From Clostridiales bacterium (lineage in GTDB: Bacteria; Bacillota; Clostridia; Christensenellales; UBA3700): a DNA stretch of 7,498 nucleotides. A program made the translations under genes and the position numbers. Under the pieces are notes generated by a model. That model was not told the DNA's origin and made no database searches. It was given only the letters and a program-made list of their open reading frames with translations. The stretch spans positions 22,305 through 29,802 of the forward strand of contig JAAVHQ010000008.1 in NCBI GenBank assembly GCA_014799645.1, written 5' to 3'. Below are positions 5,345 through 7,498 of the stretch, one piece after another (within the stretch, counting starts at the first letter, position 1; the number at the start of each line of letters is the position of its first letter).

Positions 5345-7081
5345 CTATTTTTTCATATTGTTTTGGGCAAGCTGGCTCATCATAATAAACTTAGCGTCCG
5401 CGTCTTGCTCGCTATCGATAGCTTGCGTAAGCGCCCGTTTTCTCTGCTTGTTGCCCTTTTTGACAATCGTATTTACGCAATCGTCAAAGTATTTTTTTGC
5501 GTCGTTATCTCCGACTTTGCTTCCTTCTTCGAGTATTGCTCGCACTTCGGGATTTTCCTCTTCGTGTTTGAGCAACTCTTCCATAGTATTGCCGTCTGAA
5601 TCCTTCTTTGCCCGATATAAATCGTACAACGATTTTTGCTTGTTGTCGCTAATATACTGCGAAAGATCTGTCTCGCAATTCGCGCCTTCCACGCCGCCGA
5701 ATAAGCCGTAGAGTACGTATCTTACAGCCCTATCGAACGCCGACGCGCCCAACTTGACCTGCTCGGGTTGAGCAATGACTCCCGTTGCCTCGCTCACGTC
5801 CAACTGCCGTTTTAACGTATCTTTGCTAAGTCCCGTTTGTTTCGCGACGTACTCGATATACGCCTCAATCATTGCGGGGTCTTCGAGCGGTTTAATTATC
5901 TTCATAGCCTCGACGGCATACTTGCCCTTTTCTTGCGGCGAGGTCAAATCGTATCCACTTGCAAGCGTGAGTAGTTTATGCTCAAAGAGCGGTTTCGCCT
6001 CAACAAGCAATTTGAGATAACTCTCTTTGCCGTACTTGCGAACGTATTCGTCAGGATCGAGTTTTTCGGGCAGGCTTACGACGCGCACTTCAAGTCCTTG
6101 ATTGTAAAGTATATCCAAGCCTCTCATCGTCGCCTTTTGTCCTGCGCCGTCGCCGTCGTAGCAAATGACAACCTTATTCACGTATCTTTTTATCAACTTC
6201 GCTTGCTCTTGAGTGAGCGAAGTACCCATTGACGCGATTGCGTTTTTGACGCCGCTTTGGAAGAGCGAAATTACGTCCATATATCCTTCAACGACAATAA
6301 GTTCGTTGACCACGGTTTCCAGTTTCAATCGCTTTATCGAGTGCTGACCGAATATCTCTTTGGACTTGTTGAACAAGACCGTTTCTCTCGTATTCTTGTA
6401 TTTTGGCAAACTGTCGTCAAGCACTCTTCCGCCGAAAGCGACAACCTGCTTCATATTGTTGATAATCGGCACAATCAACCTGCCCGCCATCGTATCAACG
6501 ACGTTTCCCGACTGCGAAGTATCGACCAATCCCGCTTCCTGCATATTCTCTTTCGAGAAACCTTTGGATATAAGATGAGCGACGAGTTGCGACCTACCGA
6601 TAGAATATCCGAGACCGAAAATCGTAGCCGTCTGCATAGTTATTCCGCGCTTTGCAAGATAATCTCTCGCAGGCTTGCCGACTTCCGCTTTGAGATTTTG
6701 ATTGAAGTACGTCGCCGTCTCTCTCATCATCTCGAACAACTTGTCCTTGTGCTTTCTCAAATTCGCGTTGCTGTCGCTTTTAGAAAAGTCAGGCACGGGT
6801 ACGTGGTACTTGTCCGCCAAAATCTTTACCGCGCCCATAAAATCGGTATGCTCGACTTCTTGCACGAAAGTAATAGCGTCACCGCCTACGCCGCAACCAA
6901 AGCAGTGATATGATTGCGACTGCTCGTATAGACAAAACGACGGAGTTTTTTCGTGGTGGAACGGACAACACGCCCACTTTTTGCTTCCCCTCTCTTGCAA
7001 AGAAACGTATTGGGAAACAACTTCGGCTATGTCAATCTTAGATTTCAATTTTTCCAACCACTCGGAAAATATCTCTGCCAT
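5345..7081 (-). CDS. dnaG: DNA primase
   Basis: DnaG makes the RNA primers for replication on the lagging strand and at the origin, bound to the replicative helicase. The 578-aa protein has three expected parts. The N-terminal CHC2 zinc domain shows CCPFHHEKTPSF (38-49) and YHCFGCGVGGDAITF (58-72), so the zinc ligands would be Cys39, His42, Cys60 and Cys63. The catalytic core includes RLIVPIINN (201-209), FGGRVLDDS-KYKN-ET (216-233), and the TOPRIM domain with VVEGYMD (263-269, Glu265), MGTSLT (285-290) and ICYDGDGAGQKA (306-317, Asp309 and Asp311), then LDPDEYVRKYG (341-351). The C-terminal 200 residues, helical and more variable, match the place of the helicase-interaction domain. The ATG at 7079-7081 has GAGGT (complement of 7087-7091) 5 bases upstream, and the protein starts directly before the DIAEVVSQYV helix (17-26), as in other primases. 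It is the first gene of the - strand operon, followed by sigA after 27 bp. All catalytic motifs are intact. Confidence 0.98.
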   Translation of the reverse strand: MAEIFSEWLEKLKSKIDIAEVVSQYVSLQERGSKKWACCPFHHEKTPSFCLYEQSQSYHCFGCGVGGDAITFVQEVEHTDFMGAVKILADKYHVPVPDFSKSDSNANLRKHKDKLFEMMRETATYFNQNLKAEVGKPARDYLAKRGITMQTATIFGLGYSIGRSQLVAHLISKGFSKENMQEAGLVDTSQSGNVVDTMAGRLIVPIINNMKQVVAFGGRVLDDSLPKYKNTRETVLFNKSKEIFGQHSIKRLKLETVVNELIVVEGYMDVISLFQSGVKNAIASMGTSLTQEQAKLIKRYVNKVVICYDGDGAGQKATMRGLDILYNQGLEVRVVSLPEKLDPDEYVRKYGKESYLKLLVEAKPLFEHKLLTLASGYDLTSPQEKGKYAVEAMKIIKPLEDPAMIEAYIEYVAKQTGLSKDTLKRQLDVSEATGVIAQPEQVKLGASAFDRAVRYVLYGLFGGVEGANCETDLSQYISDNKQKSLYDLYRAKKDSDGNTMEELLKHEEENPEVRAILEEGSKVGDNDAKKYFDDCVNTIVKKGNKQRKRALTQAIDSEQDADAKFIMMSQLAQNNMKK

Positions 7082-7102
7082 CGTCTACCTCTCTTTTGTT
7101 TA

Positions 7103-7140
7103 CATAATTATTATACGTCGCAAATTGCGTTTTTCCTTAA
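7103..7140 (-). promoter_or_regulatory. Candidate promoter of the dnaG-sigA operon
   Basis: A perfect TATAAT -10 box is present on the - strand (complement of 7110-7115). Transcription would start near 7103, giving a leader of about 22 bases with the dnaG Shine-Dalgarno in it. At 17-bp spacing the -35 position (7133-7138) reads AAGGAA, a poor match, and there is no TG extension. The DNA further upstream (7139-7180) is very AT-rich and could serve as an UP-like element. A promoter here is also expected because a terminator precedes it. Confidence 0.45.
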
Positions 7141-7181
7141 TATATTTATATAAAAGTATAAAATTTTTGTTTAATAGAAAT

Positions 7182-7208
7182 AGCCCCGCTAGCATTACTA
7201 GCAGGGCT
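7182..7208 (-). terminator. Rho-independent terminator of the upstream gene, before dnaG
   Basis: On the - strand AGCCCTGCTAG pairs with CTAGCGGGGCT around a 5-base TAATG loop, an 11-bp stem with one U-G wobble, followed by ATTTCTATTAAAC. The same position is a C-A mismatch if read on the + strand, so the hairpin is better formed in the - strand transcript. It lies 27 bp after the stop of the truncated gene (7235) and about 67 bp before the candidate dnaG -10 box. The T-tract is interrupted, so termination may be partial. Confidence 0.75.
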
Positions 7209-7234
7209 CACCGCTATACGCACTCGGTTGCTAA

Positions 7235-7498
7235 TTATTTTTTTCTCAAAGACTTCTGCTCTTTGAGAAAATCATTATAGCGCTCAATTTGATCTTCGCG
7301 CAAATCAATCATATCTTTTGCGGTAGAGAGCGCTTGATTGTCGCCGACTACTACTTCGGTCTCTTTGACTTTTACTTTTGTGCCGTCGCTACTTGCGCCG
7401 CGGCGAATATCTTTCATATACTCGTCTTCCATTTTGAAGAGCGCAACAGTCGTGTTTTTCTTTATTGTCAACTTGACTAATGGATTTACCGTAGACTG
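7235..7498 (-). CDS. Unrecognised protein, C-terminal 87 codons only (5'-truncated)
   Basis: The reading frame is open from the window edge (7498) to the TAA at 7235-7237, so the gene begins outside the window. The visible 87 residues begin QSTVNPLVKLTIKKN. The TTG at 7469-7471 could be taken as a start, but nothing resembling a Shine-Dalgarno precedes it and the frame stays open upstream, so it is more likely an internal leucine. The segment is soluble and highly charged: a short region TVALFKMEDEYMKDIRR, a Gly/Ser-containing linker (GASSDGT), a KVKVKETEVVVG strand-like part, and a C-terminal helix with acidic and basic residues ending KEQKSLRKK. I see no known motif, signal peptide, or membrane helix in this part. 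It ends at the 7182-7208 terminator and is probably transcribed separately from dnaG. I do not recognise the family. Confidence 0.7.
   Translation of the reverse strand, partial: QSTVNPLVKLTIKKNTTVALFKMEDEYMKDIRRGASSDGTKVKVKETEVVVGDNQALSTAKDMIDLREDQIERYNDFLKEQKSLRKK

Noticed and set aside
5375..5410. Possible sigA promoter inside the 3' end of dnaG (TATGAT/TATTAT on the - strand).
   Set aside because: No acceptable -35 box lies at 16-18 bp upstream, and AT-rich hexamers of this kind are common. An internal promoter is known in some relatives, but this sequence does not support one here.

Overview
The window looks like ordinary chromosomal housekeeping DNA from a Gram-positive, Clostridia-like bacterium (phylum Bacillota), probably an uncultured gut-type lineage. 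This rests on three things. The dnaG-sigA-trmK-DUF34-COG1579 gene order is typical of Bacillota. The primary sigma factor is short (362 aa), as in Bacillota. The ribosome-binding sites are purine-rich (AAGGAG, GGAGGT). The species cannot be named from the sequence alone. There are no tRNA or rRNA genes, insertion sequences, CRISPR arrays, prophage parts or attachment sites that I can see.

Left part, + strand (1-1432): the 3' part of dapA, cut by the window edge, then complete dapB 13 bp downstream. They encode two consecutive steps of the diaminopimelate/lysine pathway, which supplies meso-DAP for peptidoglycan and lysine for protein. A short AT-rich intergenic region (1433-1527) holds a hairpin with an A-tract on one side and a T-tract on the other. 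It probably terminates transcription from both directions, because the next genes converge on it.

Middle and right part, - strand (7081 down to 1528): a tightly packed six-gene run, in transcription order dnaG (primase), sigA/rpoD (primary sigma factor), trmK-like methyltransferase, DUF34/NIF3 metal protein, a coiled-coil zinc-ribbon protein of the COG1579 type, and an unrecognised two-TM membrane protein. The junctions are 27 bp, a 1-bp TAATG overlap, 2 bp, 32 bp and 1 bp, so one operon (the Gram-positive form of the macromolecular synthesis operon, without rpsU) is the simplest reading. A candidate promoter with a perfect TATAAT -10 box lies just upstream of dnaG.

Right edge, - strand (7498-7235): the C-terminal 87 codons of a gene that starts outside the window and that I cannot identify. 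A hairpin terminator separates it from the dnaG operon.

I found no convincing new system. The points most worth a second look are the divergent signature motifs in the trmK-like and DUF34 proteins, the linkage of these to the COG1579 protein, the operon-terminal membrane protein, and a small GAAA-capped hairpin next to the COG1579 ribosome-binding site.
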